Source of the DNA: Dehalococcoidia bacterium
GTDB taxonomy: Bacteria; Chloroflexota; Dehalococcoidia; Dehalococcoidales; JAUWYK01
Direction of reading: 5' to 3'
Length of the DNA: 38,600 nucleotides
NCBI GenBank assembly: GCA_030615865.1
Contig: JAUWYK010000007.1
Location: forward strand, 1-38,600
The first letter of the stretch is position 1. Each line of letters begins with the position of its first letter. This document shows, piece after piece, positions 23,253 to 30,335 of this stretch. Made by a program: the position numbers and the translations under genes. The notes beneath the pieces are model-generated. The model searched no databases and was not told where the DNA came from. It worked only from the letters and a program-made list of their open reading frames with translations.

Positions 23253-23394
23253 TTGACAGCCACTCACATTGGGATTATGTTAAAGCTCTAACAGTTGAAA
23301 TTAGTCCGCAAAGGATGTAAATTAGGTTGGAGGAGGCGAGGGAATGACCGGAGCGCACTGGAATCGCTATTTTGCAGCGGTTGCCGGTGCCCTT
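23253..23394 (+). promoter_or_regulatory. Promoter and structured leader (copy 2)
   Basis: TTGACA (23253-23258), 17 bases, TATGTT (23276-23281). About 70 bases later is a hairpin from GAGCGCAC (23351) to GTGCCCTTC, with inner AATCGC/GCGGTT, closely matching that at 18695-18740: both contain GCACTGGAAYCGCTA in the 5' arm and GGTGCCCTT at the 3' end. It precedes the small-gene cluster by 45 bases, so it may control it. Confidence 0.5.
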
Positions 23395-23438
23395 CTATTT
23401 TGGAACAAAGAGGCGCGCGCCAATAAAGGAGGTGCATA

Positions 23439-23561
23439 ATGACGGTACTGGAGAAGATTAAGTCATTCTTTAAACGAGGGAAGCCACCTAAGGTTGCCAA
23501 GGAAAAGCCACTCGAGGTTGCGGGGGAAAAGCCGCCTGAGGCTCCTAGGGAGAAGCCATAG
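23439..23561 (+). CDS. Lys/Pro/Glu-rich 40-residue protein
   Basis: A 40-codon frame with an excellent AAAGGAGGTG ribosome site five bases upstream. It begins MTVLEKIKSFFKRGKPPKVA, an amphipathic start, and continues with three imperfect repeats of the type KxxExPxEVAxEKP. It is probably real because of the ribosome site and the leader upstream. Function unknown; a disordered, charged peptide. Confidence 0.55.
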   Translation: MTVLEKIKSFFKRGKPPKVAKEKPLEVAGEKPPEAPREKP

Positions 23562-23671
23562 CGAAACTCAATTAGCTAGTGGATGAGGGTAAGCGTGTAG
23601 CGGCTCTTATCCATATAACCTGTTGACCCCGGCAAGCGGATTTGGAGAGAATGCCGAAAGGAGGCTACACA

Positions 23672-23845
23672 ATGTGCAAAGTGCGAAACAAAAAGGGATG
23701 TGAGCACCCAGAGAAGCTAAAAGGCAAGCCAGAAGAATGCAGTCCTGAACAGATTAGGGAATGCCATGGTGAGGTCACAGAGCATCCCTGTGTGGGAAAG
23801 AGTAGCCTGCTAGCTAACTGGGGAAAACGTAGTGACAGAAAATAA
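23672..23845 (+). CDS. Small cysteine-rich protein
   Basis: A 57-residue protein: MCKVRNKKGCEHPEKLKGKP, then EECSPEQIRECHGEVTEHPC. Five Cys and three His suggest a metal site. ATG 23672 has GGAGG seven bases upstream; the longer in-frame start at 23642 is less likely. The HPEKLKGKPEECSPEQIRECHG segment is of a kind seen in anaerobes, often beside metal-linked genes, but I know no function. Confidence 0.65.
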   Translation: MCKVRNKKGCEHPEKLKGKPEECSPEQIRECHGEVTEHPCVGKSSLLANWGKRSDRK

Positions 23846-23864
23846 AGATACGGGGTGCTGAACA

Positions 23865-24095
23865 GTGGCAGTAAAGGCTTACGTGCTCATCGAGGCGCAG
23901 GTGGGAAAGACAAAGCAAGTTGTTGAGGCTATCCGCAAGTTGGAAGGGGTGACATCCGTTGACGTTGTAGCTGGACCATATGACGCTATTGCCATAATAC
24001 AGGGAGAAACTCTGAATGATATTGGAGACCTAGTTACGGCAAAGGTGCACCCCGTTGCTGGTATTTCCAGAACCGTGACTTGCCTAGCGGTGTAG
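23865..24095 (+). CDS. Stand-alone Lrp/AsnC ligand-binding (RAM) domain
   Basis: A 76-residue alpha-beta sandwich: AYVLIEAQVGKTKQVVEAIR, then EGVTSVDVVAGPYDAIAIIQ and VHPVAGISRTVTCLAV. This is the RAM domain of Lrp/AsnC regulators without its HTH. Such proteins form rings that bind amino acids or similar effectors. GTG start, 20 bases after the preceding gene. Confidence 0.85.
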   Translation: MAVKAYVLIEAQVGKTKQVVEAIRKLEGVTSVDVVAGPYDAIAIIQGETLNDIGDLVTAKVHPVAGISRTVTCLAV

Positions 24096-24132
24096 CTGCC
24101 CTAGAGCGAATAGTCCTTATTTGGGGAGGACA

Positions 24133-24330
24133 ATGGCTGAAGAGGGTTGGAAACGAGAAGAGCAGGAAAAGGAAGCCGTGGGAAAGTTCTGTGAAAAACA
24201 CCCTGGCTGGCAACTATTGCAAGTTGCCAAGTGTCCTGTTCCTGGCTGCCGCAAGCCTCTCTACTGCGAAGAGCATCAATATGCCTACAGAAAATGGTGG
24301 ATTAACCTTAGCGTAGGACTGAAACGATAA
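24133..24330 (+). CDS. Small Cys/His protein, unknown
   Basis: A 65-residue protein starting at ATG 24133 behind GGGGAGGA. It is charged at first (EEQEKEAVGKFCEKH), then has CPVPGCRKPLYCEEH, a probable Cys3-His metal site, and an aromatic end (YAYRKWWINL). No known family. Confidence 0.6.
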   Translation: MAEEGWKREEQEKEAVGKFCEKHPGWQLLQVAKCPVPGCRKPLYCEEHQYAYRKWWINLSVGLKR

Positions 24331-24385
24331 ATTCCCCAGTGAGCGGATTTGGAGACACAGCAGAAACCATCAAGAGGAGGCAGGA

Positions 24386-24595
24386 ATGAGCGTAAAGGTG
24401 GTCGACAAGAAAACAGGTAAGGAGACTACTGGTAAACATGCGGTCATAAAGGGTGGTCAAGTCAATCTTTACACCGGTATCATGTCGGATAAGAAAGGCG
24501 GTTGGCGAGGCTGTGGCAAGCGACTCCTATTCTCTGTGGAGAATGTGACTGTTACCGCCGATGAGCCGACAAAGGAACTAAAGCAGGAAAGCTAA
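24386..24595 (+). CDS. Small basic protein, unknown
   Basis: A 69-residue protein (SVKVVDKKTGKETTGKHAVI, GGWRGCGKRLLFSVENVTVT) with AGAGGAGG upstream of its ATG. It is probably a small beta-rich fold. Function unknown. It belongs to the same-direction run of small genes that starts at 23439. Confidence 0.55.
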   Translation: MSVKVVDKKTGKETTGKHAVIKGGQVNLYTGIMSDKKGGWRGCGKRLLFSVENVTVTADEPTKELKQES

Positions 24596-24657
24596 GGTCT
24601 TCTCGTGCTATTATGTGCGAGGGTTTGATAGCCCAGCCAGTCGATTTGGAGTGAGAA

Positions 24658-24912
24658 GTGCGAAAAAGGGACTGTGCTACTTGTCAGTCCTGTGGTAAAA
24701 AGGCAGAGTACACCGATTGCTCCCAGAGATGTGCTCCACCTCAGGATGCCCGCTGTAACGTGCTCGCCGGGTGGCTGACAGTTTCTCAGTGGAAAGGAAT
24801 GGGGGCTGTTGACCACTACGACTTTTGCTCCTTTACCTGTCTTCAGAAGTGGGTAGAAGGTCAAGTCCCCAGAGTCCCTAAGACATTTCTTGAAGCCTTT
24901 CAGGATGAATAA
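24658..24912 (+). CDS. Small cysteine-rich zinc-binding protein
   Basis: An 84-residue protein starting at GTG, with GGAG upstream. Cysteines occur as CATCQSC, DCSQRC, RCNV and, later, FCSFTC, giving probably two zinc sites. The C-terminal part (DFCSFTCLQKWVEGQ) looks like a treble-clef end. No family assigned. Confidence 0.6.
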   Translation: MRKRDCATCQSCGKKAEYTDCSQRCAPPQDARCNVLAGWLTVSQWKGMGAVDHYDFCSFTCLQKWVEGQVPRVPKTFLEAFQDE

Positions 24913-24944
24913 AGGTAGAAGGTCGATTCGGAGGGAAGTATTCC

Positions 24945-25169
24945 ATGCCAAAGGGTGCAATCAAACGGCTAGTCGCAGACCGAGGATTTGGCTTCATTCG
25001 GACAGCGGAAGGCAAAGACCTGTTCTTCCACCGCAACCAGCTTGAAGGGGTGGACTTCAATTCTCTTAGAGAAGGGCAACAGGTAGAATTTGAGGTTGGA
25101 AAGGGGCGTGATGGTCGTCCCCAGGCAGTCAGGGTGAGGCTTCCACAGGAGTATAAAGATGCTAGGTGA
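24945..25169 (+). CDS. Cold-shock-domain protein
   Basis: A 74-residue cold shock protein: GAIKRLVADRGFGFIRTAEG (RNP1 is RGFGFI) and KDLFFHRNQL (RNP2-like DLFFH), then EGQQVEFEVGKGRDGRPQAV. It is the usual size for the family, an OB-fold that binds single-stranded RNA or DNA. GGAGGGAAG lies upstream. The next gene starts inside its last codons. Confidence 0.9.
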   Translation: MPKGAIKRLVADRGFGFIRTAEGKDLFFHRNQLEGVDFNSLREGQQVEFEVGKGRDGRPQAVRVRLPQEYKDAR

Positions 25170-25392
25170 AATTCTACTCAAGATGGTATCGGTGCTGACG
25201 TCTGATGATATCAGGCAAATGAAGGCTGCCGGGTGTGGCGATGAAGTGAGGGCAATACTAGGTGAATTAGATAAGCTGGCTGTGTCGTGGCACGATGGCG
25301 AATACGGGGTGATGTCTCTGGTTGATGTCCAAATTTGGGACAATGTCCGGAGTAGTCTTGACGAACTGCGGACTGCGCTGCGTGAGGGCTAG
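25159..25392 (+). CDS. Small helical protein, unknown
   Basis: A 77-residue acidic protein (LTSDDIRQMKAAGCGDEVRA, DVQIWDNVRSSLDELRTALR) overlapping the cold-shock gene by 11 bases, so likely translationally coupled. Helical throughout. No family known. Confidence 0.6.
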   Translation: MLGEILLKMVSVLTSDDIRQMKAAGCGDEVRAILGELDKLAVSWHDGEYGVMSLVDVQIWDNVRSSLDELRTALREG

Positions 25393-25394
25393 GC

Positions 25395-25580
25395 ATGGCG
25401 GAAAAGGAAAAGGGCAAGTATCAGCGTTGTGATGAGTGTCATGGCAGCTATCTGATTGTATTCGAGTGCAAGGATAAGAAGAAGCGCTGTGCGCGGTGCA
25501 AGGAAAGGTTTGACGGAAAGGAGGGAGGGAATGAGAGGGGAAAAGGAGATAAGAGAGGCATTAAAGAGGCTAAAGGATGA
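25395..25580 (+). CDS. Small zinc-ribbon protein
   Basis: A 61-residue protein with CDECHGSY and CARCKERF: two CxxC knuckles of a zinc ribbon, then a disordered Lys/Gly-rich tail. It starts three bases after the previous stop and overlaps the next gene. Confidence 0.6.
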   Translation: MAEKEKGKYQRCDECHGSYLIVFECKDKKKRCARCKERFDGKEGGNERGKGDKRGIKEAKG

Positions 25581-25698
25581 GCACTTGAGAAGGATGCGAC
25601 AGCCAGATAGCTACTCTCCCCCTTCCATGTTGATAGCCATGGTTGGTACTCTGGAATGGGTTTTGGGTGATAGAGAGAGGTTCCCAGATTTCAAGTAA
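25531..25698 (+). CDS. Small helical protein, unknown
   Basis: A 55-residue protein starting at ATG 25531 with AAAGGAGGGA directly upstream, inside the tail of the zinc-ribbon gene in another frame. It reads MRGEKEIREALKRLKDEHLR then MLIAMVGTLEWVLGDRE. The end resembles small proteins of unknown role often next to restriction or phage genes; no function can be given. Confidence 0.5.
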   Translation: MRGEKEIREALKRLKDEHLRRMRQPDSYSPPSMLIAMVGTLEWVLGDRERFPDFK

Positions 25699-25809
25699 CG
25701 ATTGCCAAGACTGCCGTGCAATAAAAAATAAGTTGACCGTGCTGTTGTTGACGGCGGTAACCGCTAAATAGGGGAAGTGTGACTGAGGTAGCTTTTGGAG
25801 GTAGCAGAG

Positions 25810-26526
25810 ATGGCTAATGAAGTTGAGAGTGTAAGACAGCTTACAAGCGAAATTGAAGGTTGTATCTCCGACGCTGAAGGTGAGTTGCTCTATAGACTGG
25901 CAAAGGACGTGCCTGAAGGTCAGGCTATTGTTGAGGTTGGCAGGGGGAAAGACAAGTCCACAGTATGGCTGGTTAAAGGGTCAGAGGCAGGAGAGAAGAA
26001 CAAAGTGTATAGCATCGCCTCACATAAGGGAAGTCTGGACCATGTAAAGGTGGATGAAGAGAATATGCACACGGAGTTCATCGCTAACTTAACCAAGGCT
26101 AGGGTTCAAGATACCGTAGTTTCTCTACATGAAACCTCTGAAGAGGCTGCCAGAAGATGGAAGGAGAAGATAGGTTTGTTGTGGATTAACACTTCGCATG
26201 AGTATGAAGATGTAAAGAAGGTCATACTTTCGTGGCAGCGCCACCTATACCCAAACGCTATAGTGGCTGTTCATGGTTGCAATCAACCCGGGCCTTCTCA
26301 AGTTGTCAATGAGTGTCTTGGAAATCTAGGCTATTTCACGTTCGAGCAATCAGTTGACACCACAATGGTGGTCACGGTCGATAAGTGCATACATTACTGG
26401 ATAATTGACTCTCATGAAATCGGAATCTGCAAATACTGTGGTAGAAAGAGAAATTTTAGGAGTTTGAGGATAGAAGATACGAAGACTGAAACCAAGAGAA
26501 GTCAAGCGGGCAAAAAAGAGAAATAA
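25810..26526 (+). CDS. Class I AdoMet methyltransferase-fold protein, possibly degenerate
   Basis: A 238-residue protein of the Methyltransf_24 type: PEGQAIVEVGRGKDKSTVWL at motif I, then KVYSIASHKG at motif II and IGLLWINTSHEYEDVKKVIL (usual form LLFIDGDHxYExV). Key positions are altered: Gly-rich loop EVGRGKDKS instead of EIGxGxGxS, and NTSH instead of DGDH. A C-terminal zinc knuckle with CIHYW and CKYCGRKRNF is added. It may bind AdoMet poorly or have another role. GGAGGTAG precedes ATG 25810. It is the last gene of the run before a terminator. Confidence 0.72.
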   Translation: MANEVESVRQLTSEIEGCISDAEGELLYRLAKDVPEGQAIVEVGRGKDKSTVWLVKGSEAGEKNKVYSIASHKGSLDHVKVDEENMHTEFIANLTKARVQDTVVSLHETSEEAARRWKEKIGLLWINTSHEYEDVKKVILSWQRHLYPNAIVAVHGCNQPGPSQVVNECLGNLGYFTFEQSVDTTMVVTVDKCIHYWIIDSHEIGICKYCGRKRNFRSLRIEDTKTETKRSQAGKKEK

Positions 26527-26614
26527 ATATCGTTCCTTTTCTGTTTTATGGTTTCACGCCTAACCTTGAGGTGTGAAATTCAGTGCGCCTATTTATATCT
26601 ACATTGCGTGCCAT

Positions 26615-26644
26615 AGTGCAAACCATTTTCGGATTGCACTTTTT
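26615..26644 (+). terminator. Terminator after the methyltransferase-fold gene
   Basis: AGTGCAA (26615-26621) pairs with TTGCACT (26634-26640) and is followed by TTTT. A second hairpin, TTTCAC..CCT/AGG..GTGAAA, is at 26552-26578. Confidence 0.7.
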
Positions 26645-26809
26645 AGAGGTTTGTTCAGCCGCTCCGCGCAGTTAGAAAGCATCGTTCTCTTGACGTTCGG
26701 TAGATTACATCCGCTAAGACCAGTGTAGTATACTAAACTTGATAGTAAGAAAACTTGCCAGCCCCTATTTACTTCCATTCCTTGGGGAGAGAGCTAGTGG
26801 TGGGAGACA

Positions 26810-27301
26810 GTGGGTAAAGTTATCGTCTCACACGTTAAAGAGCGTGGCTATGAGCCAAAAGAGTTATCTATCCCGTGTTTTCGTTGCGGCGTCTGCTGCA
26901 CTAGGTATCAGGTTCGCCTAAGCCTAGTAGAAGCACGGCAAATTGCCGATGAGTTGGGCTTTGCCTGGGATGAGTGGCGGGATAGATATGTTGACCAGAG
27001 CTGGCCCGGGACTGACAGCCTTCTACTCCGCCAGTGCAAAAGGGCATGTGTCTTCCTTGAACGTGTAGAGGGTAGTAACATGACTCGTTGCCTCATTCAG
27101 CCTTTTAAACCATCATCTTGTAGAGAATGGAGGCCAAGCTTGTACCAGCGGGAGTGTCGGCAAGGACTTGCTGAGTGTTGGGAACTAACGGTAAGCCCTT
27201 TAGGACAGCTCGAGGGCTCTGGGCAAAAACTTCTAGATTTCTATTCGTTTTTAGAGTCAGTGTTATTTTCAAACGATCTAGGCTCCAAATATCCAGTTTA
27301 G
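26810..27301 (+). CDS. YkgJ-family cysteine-cluster protein
   Basis: A 163-residue member of the YkgJ (CxxCxxCC) family: FRCGVCCTRYQVRLSLVEAR, CKRACVFLE, MTRCLIQPFKPSSCREWRP, the usual eight-cysteine layout thought to bind zinc or iron. GTG start; the first 20 residues are not conserved-looking and a later start is possible. Function of the family is unknown. It stands alone. Confidence 0.82.
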   Translation: MGKVIVSHVKERGYEPKELSIPCFRCGVCCTRYQVRLSLVEARQIADELGFAWDEWRDRYVDQSWPGTDSLLLRQCKRACVFLERVEGSNMTRCLIQPFKPSSCREWRPSLYQRECRQGLAECWELTVSPLGQLEGSGQKLLDFYSFLESVLFSNDLGSKYPV

Positions 27302-27476
27302 GTCACAGAAGCTTGAATTGTGCAGTCTCATGAGCCAGGACAGGACAAAACATAACTCAGGACACTCCATTTTCTACCCGTTAATAAATCTGTTCTATCC
27401 AACGCAACCCGGTTTCCTTGTGCTCCATCGACAAGAGGAAGAGACTAGAATAAGGCTTTTACTGGCAGTTAGGCGA

Positions 27477-27522
27477 ATTGGTGGTATTAATACCACCAAT
27501 AGGTCAATTTAAATTGACCTAT
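27477..27522. repeat. Two adjacent perfect palindromes of 24 bp
   Basis: ATTGGTGGTATTAATACCACCAAT-type palindrome at 27477-27500 and one centred on ATTTAAAT (arms ATAGGTCA / TGACCTAT) at 27499-27522 share two bases. Both are perfect. They follow TAAGGCTTTTAC-x-GGCAGTTAGG-type DNA, which recurs before the palindrome at 28201. Confidence 0.8.
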
Positions 27523-27809
27523 AGAATTGGCGTTCCGTTACCCCTTTCGCCCTCATTTCGTCGTCCCATCATCGTCGGCTTATCCTGTTCATAAAGCTCT
27601 TAGACCCCATCAAATTATTCTGCGATTGTCCTATTAAGGTTATTCCCGAAGGAATGTTTGTCGCATATACCAAAACTGGCCTAAGGAATAAGCTGCGCTT
27701 AACCGCACCTCTGGCACTAACCTGAAGACCAATTGTAGTATGCCTTAAGCATATCTCATTATTTCCCTATCTGCGAGTCTTTCATCTTCAAGACATAATT
27801 ATATCTGAA

Positions 27810-28129
27810 ATGGTAGAAGAACCCGAAACTGTTAAAGAGAAAAAGGGGCTTGAGGCAACTCCAGGTGGCACTGGGACGCTCTTAAGCAGGCAAAAACAGG
27901 CGACCAGTTTAGGGCAGTCTTGGCTCAGGTGCTGGAGAAGGTGGAGGATGGTGATGTCACGTTAAACCTTCATATCCCCGGCTCGGCGTATGTTAGGGTT
28001 ATGGGCAATGCTTGGCTGGCCAAACAATACGGCGAGATAGAAGAGGTCAGTCTCATGGCTTACTTTGATAGAGCCCTCCAGGTGATGGATCTTAACCTGA
28101 AAAATATCGCTGTAAGGAGAAAACGCTAA
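27810..28129 (+). pseudogene. Small gene split by a frameshift
   Basis: From ATG 27810 the frame reads MVEEPETVKEKKGLEATPGG and soon loses protein character. In another frame it continues as WDALKQAKTGDQFRAVLAQV, then EKVEDGDVTLNLHIPGSAYV to TAA 28127. Joined at about 27865 these make one acidic protein of roughly 105 residues. The second part alone could start at TTG 27920 (69 residues). No family known. A single-base indel or an error is likely. Confidence 0.45.
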
Positions 28130-28200
28130 GCCAGAAGATACTCTAGTTTTTATAAAAGTCATTGGTGCTTTAGTAAGGCTTCTTACCGACAGTTAGGTGA

Positions 28201-28222
28201 ATGCTTGATTTAAATCAAGCAT
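28201..28222. repeat. Perfect 22-bp palindrome
   Basis: ATGCTTGATTT / AAATCAAGCAT is perfect and centred on ATTTAAAT, like that at 27499. It is preceded by TAAGGCTTCTTACCGACAG and TTAGGTGA, a close match to the flank at 27451-27475. Confidence 0.8.
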
Positions 28223-28831
28223 TATGATCAAAAATGGGTGTTGATATATAAAAAGTGGTGATTTGGCGGGCTCTGCTAGGGGAAACTGGGGTGCTAGGGG
28301 GTTTTTTACCCGTTTCTCCCACTAGCTTAAATATTTGCCTCCCCCTCCGTGTGGGTAGCCTCAGCCGTAATCGGGCAAGTGGCATTCCGCTTCCCAGTTC
28401 ACGAGGCGATAGTTATATGCAAAGGACTGTTGAATATATAAGGAATTGGCTACCAAAGTAGATGTGTACCTTTATTGCTATGAGAAAAAGCCGCCATGCC
28501 ATAGGTTTATTTTAATAGACTTAATACAAGGATTAAAATAAAGTTTAGCCCTTGGCTGCTCCAGGGTGCCGGCAGACTGGTCGAGGCTACGGCGGCAGGG
28601 CAAGTGGCTAAGAGATCGCCTAGGTTGCCAGCCTGAGGCACTACGATTGAAATCTAGCCCCATTAACTACCTTTTGAAGGAAGTAGCACCTTGCGCTTTC
28701 AGCTTTGTAGCTGATATCAATTTTCTCAAAATTTTCTATCTGCCATAATAATGCTGCTTTACAAAAGAGCCTTTTGAAAAACCCGTTTAGTCCAGTATTT
28801 GATTATTGAACAAAATGTCCTTTTGATTAAT
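28223..28831. other. Gene-poor stretch
   Basis: No gene is convincing. A 68-codon frame at 28255-28461 lacks a ribosome site and has atypical composition. A frame around 28560-28640 (LVEATAAGQVAKRSPRLPA) may be a short coding relic. Confidence 0.45.
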
Positions 28832-28855
28832 AAGAGGAAGCAATTGCTTCCTCTT
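28832..28855. terminator. Perfect palindrome, probable bidirectional terminator
   Basis: AAGAGGAAGCAA / TTGCTTCCTCTT is a perfect 24-bp palindrome flanked by TTTTGATTAAT and TTCC. It lies 41 bases after the stop of the minus-strand winged-helix gene, so it may stop transcription arriving from either side. Confidence 0.55.
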
Positions 28856-28896
28856 TCCAATTGTCAGCTTCACCTAATAATGGCTTGGGAAAAAGC

Positions 28897-29331
28897 TCAC
28901 ACTAGCCCCTCTTCCTTGAGTTCCCTGGCTATTCTTATCGCCTCGTCAAAAGTGAGTAGCATCTCGTTGACGTTTTTAGCCGTCCTTACCCTGCCGCCAA
29001 CATCTATGAACCACACCCTGCCTTCAGCCTGCCTTTGCCTTCTCAGCTTCTCAGCCTCCTTCCTGTCAAGCACGCCATAGTAGTCTAGTTTCTTATAACC
29101 CTTCTCGGTTAGACACCACTGCCCTCTGCCGCAGGAGGCAATAAACTCTTCCTTCCTCAACTGGCATAGCCGGCACCGGGCGCTACTGTATCTGTAGCCA
29201 AATTCGTTCATCAGGTCGTAAGCGGTGACGATTTCCCTGTCGTAGATAAATTCCAGGACCTGGAGCTTCCTCGCTTTAATCGGCTGCCATTCCCAGTGTC
29301 GGTCATAATGCCAATGTTTATGGTTAACCAT
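28897..29331 (-). CDS. Winged-helix-like protein, unknown
   Basis: A 144-residue protein. The middle has a DNA-binding type fold: ARKLQVLEFIYDREIVTAYD, LMNEFGYRYSSARCRLCQL, RKEEFIASCGRGQWCLTEKG, a winged helix with a four-Cys sprinkle. The C-terminal part (RVWFIDVGGRVRTAKNVNEM) is different. Start ATG 29331 sits after GGGGG; another ATG is two codons upstream. It is in the same direction as the 204-residue gene at 29399. Confidence 0.6.
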   Translation of the reverse strand: MVNHKHWHYDRHWEWQPIKARKLQVLEFIYDREIVTAYDLMNEFGYRYSSARCRLCQLRKEEFIASCGRGQWCLTEKGYKKLDYYGVLDRKEAEKLRRQRQAEGRVWFIDVGGRVRTAKNVNEMLLTFDEAIRIARELKEEGLV

Positions 29332-29398
29332 AAACATCCCCCTAAGTGCCTGTAATAAGCCTTAACAGTTTCTGCCTTTTTCCCCATAGCGAAGAAAA

Positions 29399-30013
29399 TC
29401 AATGTCGCTTACCAAGTAATTTGAGACCTAGATAATCTAGGGCGGGCTTTATCCCCTTTTTCCTGCGGCTGTAGTAGCGCCTCTTAGCGCTCCTCTGTTC
29501 CCGTGGGTAGTGGTAAAGGGTCATAATGGGATCAGAAAGCTCTGCCAAAGTAGCCCTTTTGCCCGCTTCGGTGAGACGATAATAGCGCCGTGGCGGACCT
29601 GGCGGGTAACTCTCCTGAACTAGGGAAGGCTCTTCTCTACCGGTTTCCTCAACAAAGCCAAGACGTTTCAAATGAGAGAAATACCGTGTGAAGCTGGCAT
29701 ACCGCATCCTGGTAAGCCTTTGAGGGATGCGCTCGAGCCAATACCTTGTTCTCTCTTCGGCCTCTTCGACGCTAAGCGGAGACAGGCCCCTTCTCACGCG
29801 TTCTTCCTCCTCAATAGCTACCAAGTCTTCAGCATAGGCATGGAACAGGGCTTCCTTATACTCAGTGTGGATATCCACCATTGGTGCGCCAACGTCTGGG
29901 TCTATCTTCAGACTTCCCTGGGGGCCGTTGCCCTTGAGATACTCGATGATAAACCAGGCGGTGCTAAAGGGTCGCAGAAAGCCACCTCTTGCTGGTCTTA
30001 GCGCTTCAACCAT
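29399..30013 (-). CDS. Winged-helix protein, unknown
   Basis: A 204-residue protein. A central helical part (EEEERVRRGLSPLSVEEAEE) leads to a winged helix: RYASFTRYFSHLKRLGFVEE, then PPRRYYRLTEAGKRATLAEL, similar to PadR/MarR-type wings. The C-terminus is very basic (YYSRRKKGIKPALDY). Two tandem copies of its ribosome site (AAGGAGATGCGT) precede the start. Followed at 67 bases by a second winged-helix gene; they could be a pair of regulators. No known family. Confidence 0.6.
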   Translation of the reverse strand: MVEALRPARGGFLRPFSTAWFIIEYLKGNGPQGSLKIDPDVGAPMVDIHTEYKEALFHAYAEDLVAIEEEERVRRGLSPLSVEEAEERTRYWLERIPQRLTRMRYASFTRYFSHLKRLGFVEETGREEPSLVQESYPPGPPRRYYRLTEAGKRATLAELSDPIMTLYHYPREQRSAKRRYYSRRKKGIKPALDYLGLKLLGKRH

Positions 30014-30014
30014 T

Positions 30015-30038
30015 ACGCATCTCCTTACGCATCTCCTT
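30015..30038 (-). repeat. Tandem 12-bp duplication doubling the ribosome site
   Basis: On the minus strand AAGGAGATGCGT occurs twice in a row just before the ATG at 30013. Only the nearer AAGGAG is at working distance. Confidence 0.75.
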
Positions 30039-30051
30039 TAGTTAGCACGGA

Positions 30052-30335
30052 TTATTCTCCGTTGGGACGAGCCTCCTTACCGTCACCAGCTAAGACATCT
30101 TCCGCAGGAGTCTGAATTGGCGGCTTTCCCTTTTCGGCGTCGACGCCCTCTGGTGATGTAGCAGCCAGCCTATTTGTTAGCTTGCTGCTTCAGGTATTGC
30201 CCTATCTCTTCCAGCTTCTCAGCCTTATGCCCATTAGAGCCGAGGGTCTGCTTTATCTGGCGTGCCGTCTCACCAAGGGCTTCTAGCTGGTCAAGGAGCT
30301 GTGGCAGTAGTTCAGCAGCATCGGATTGGGCAAAA
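30052..30335 (-). pseudogene. Truncated helical/coiled-coil gene, 3' remnant
   Basis: On the minus strand a frame without a start codon reads FAQSDAAELLPQLLDQLEAL, then GETARQIKQTLGSNGHKAEK and LEEIGQYLKQQANK, stopping at TAG 30172. An overlapping frame carries on as SPEGVDAEKGKPPIQTPAED up to TAA 30052. The upstream end is cut at about 30330, exactly where comEC begins in the opposite direction. Confidence 0.5.

Noticed and set aside
27318..27512. 64-codon plus-strand frame
   Set aside because: It runs through the two perfect palindromes and has no ribosome site or protein-like pattern.
26555..28195. Integron attC sites suggested by GTTAGGC and GTTAGGT cores and GCCTAAC
   Set aside because: The complementary RYYYAAC boxes are not within 60-140 bases of the cores, and no integron integrase is seen; the palindromes follow the core instead of preceding it.
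28255..28461. 68-codon plus-strand frame
   Set aside because: GTG start without a ribosome site, low-complexity Pro/Ser/Leu composition.
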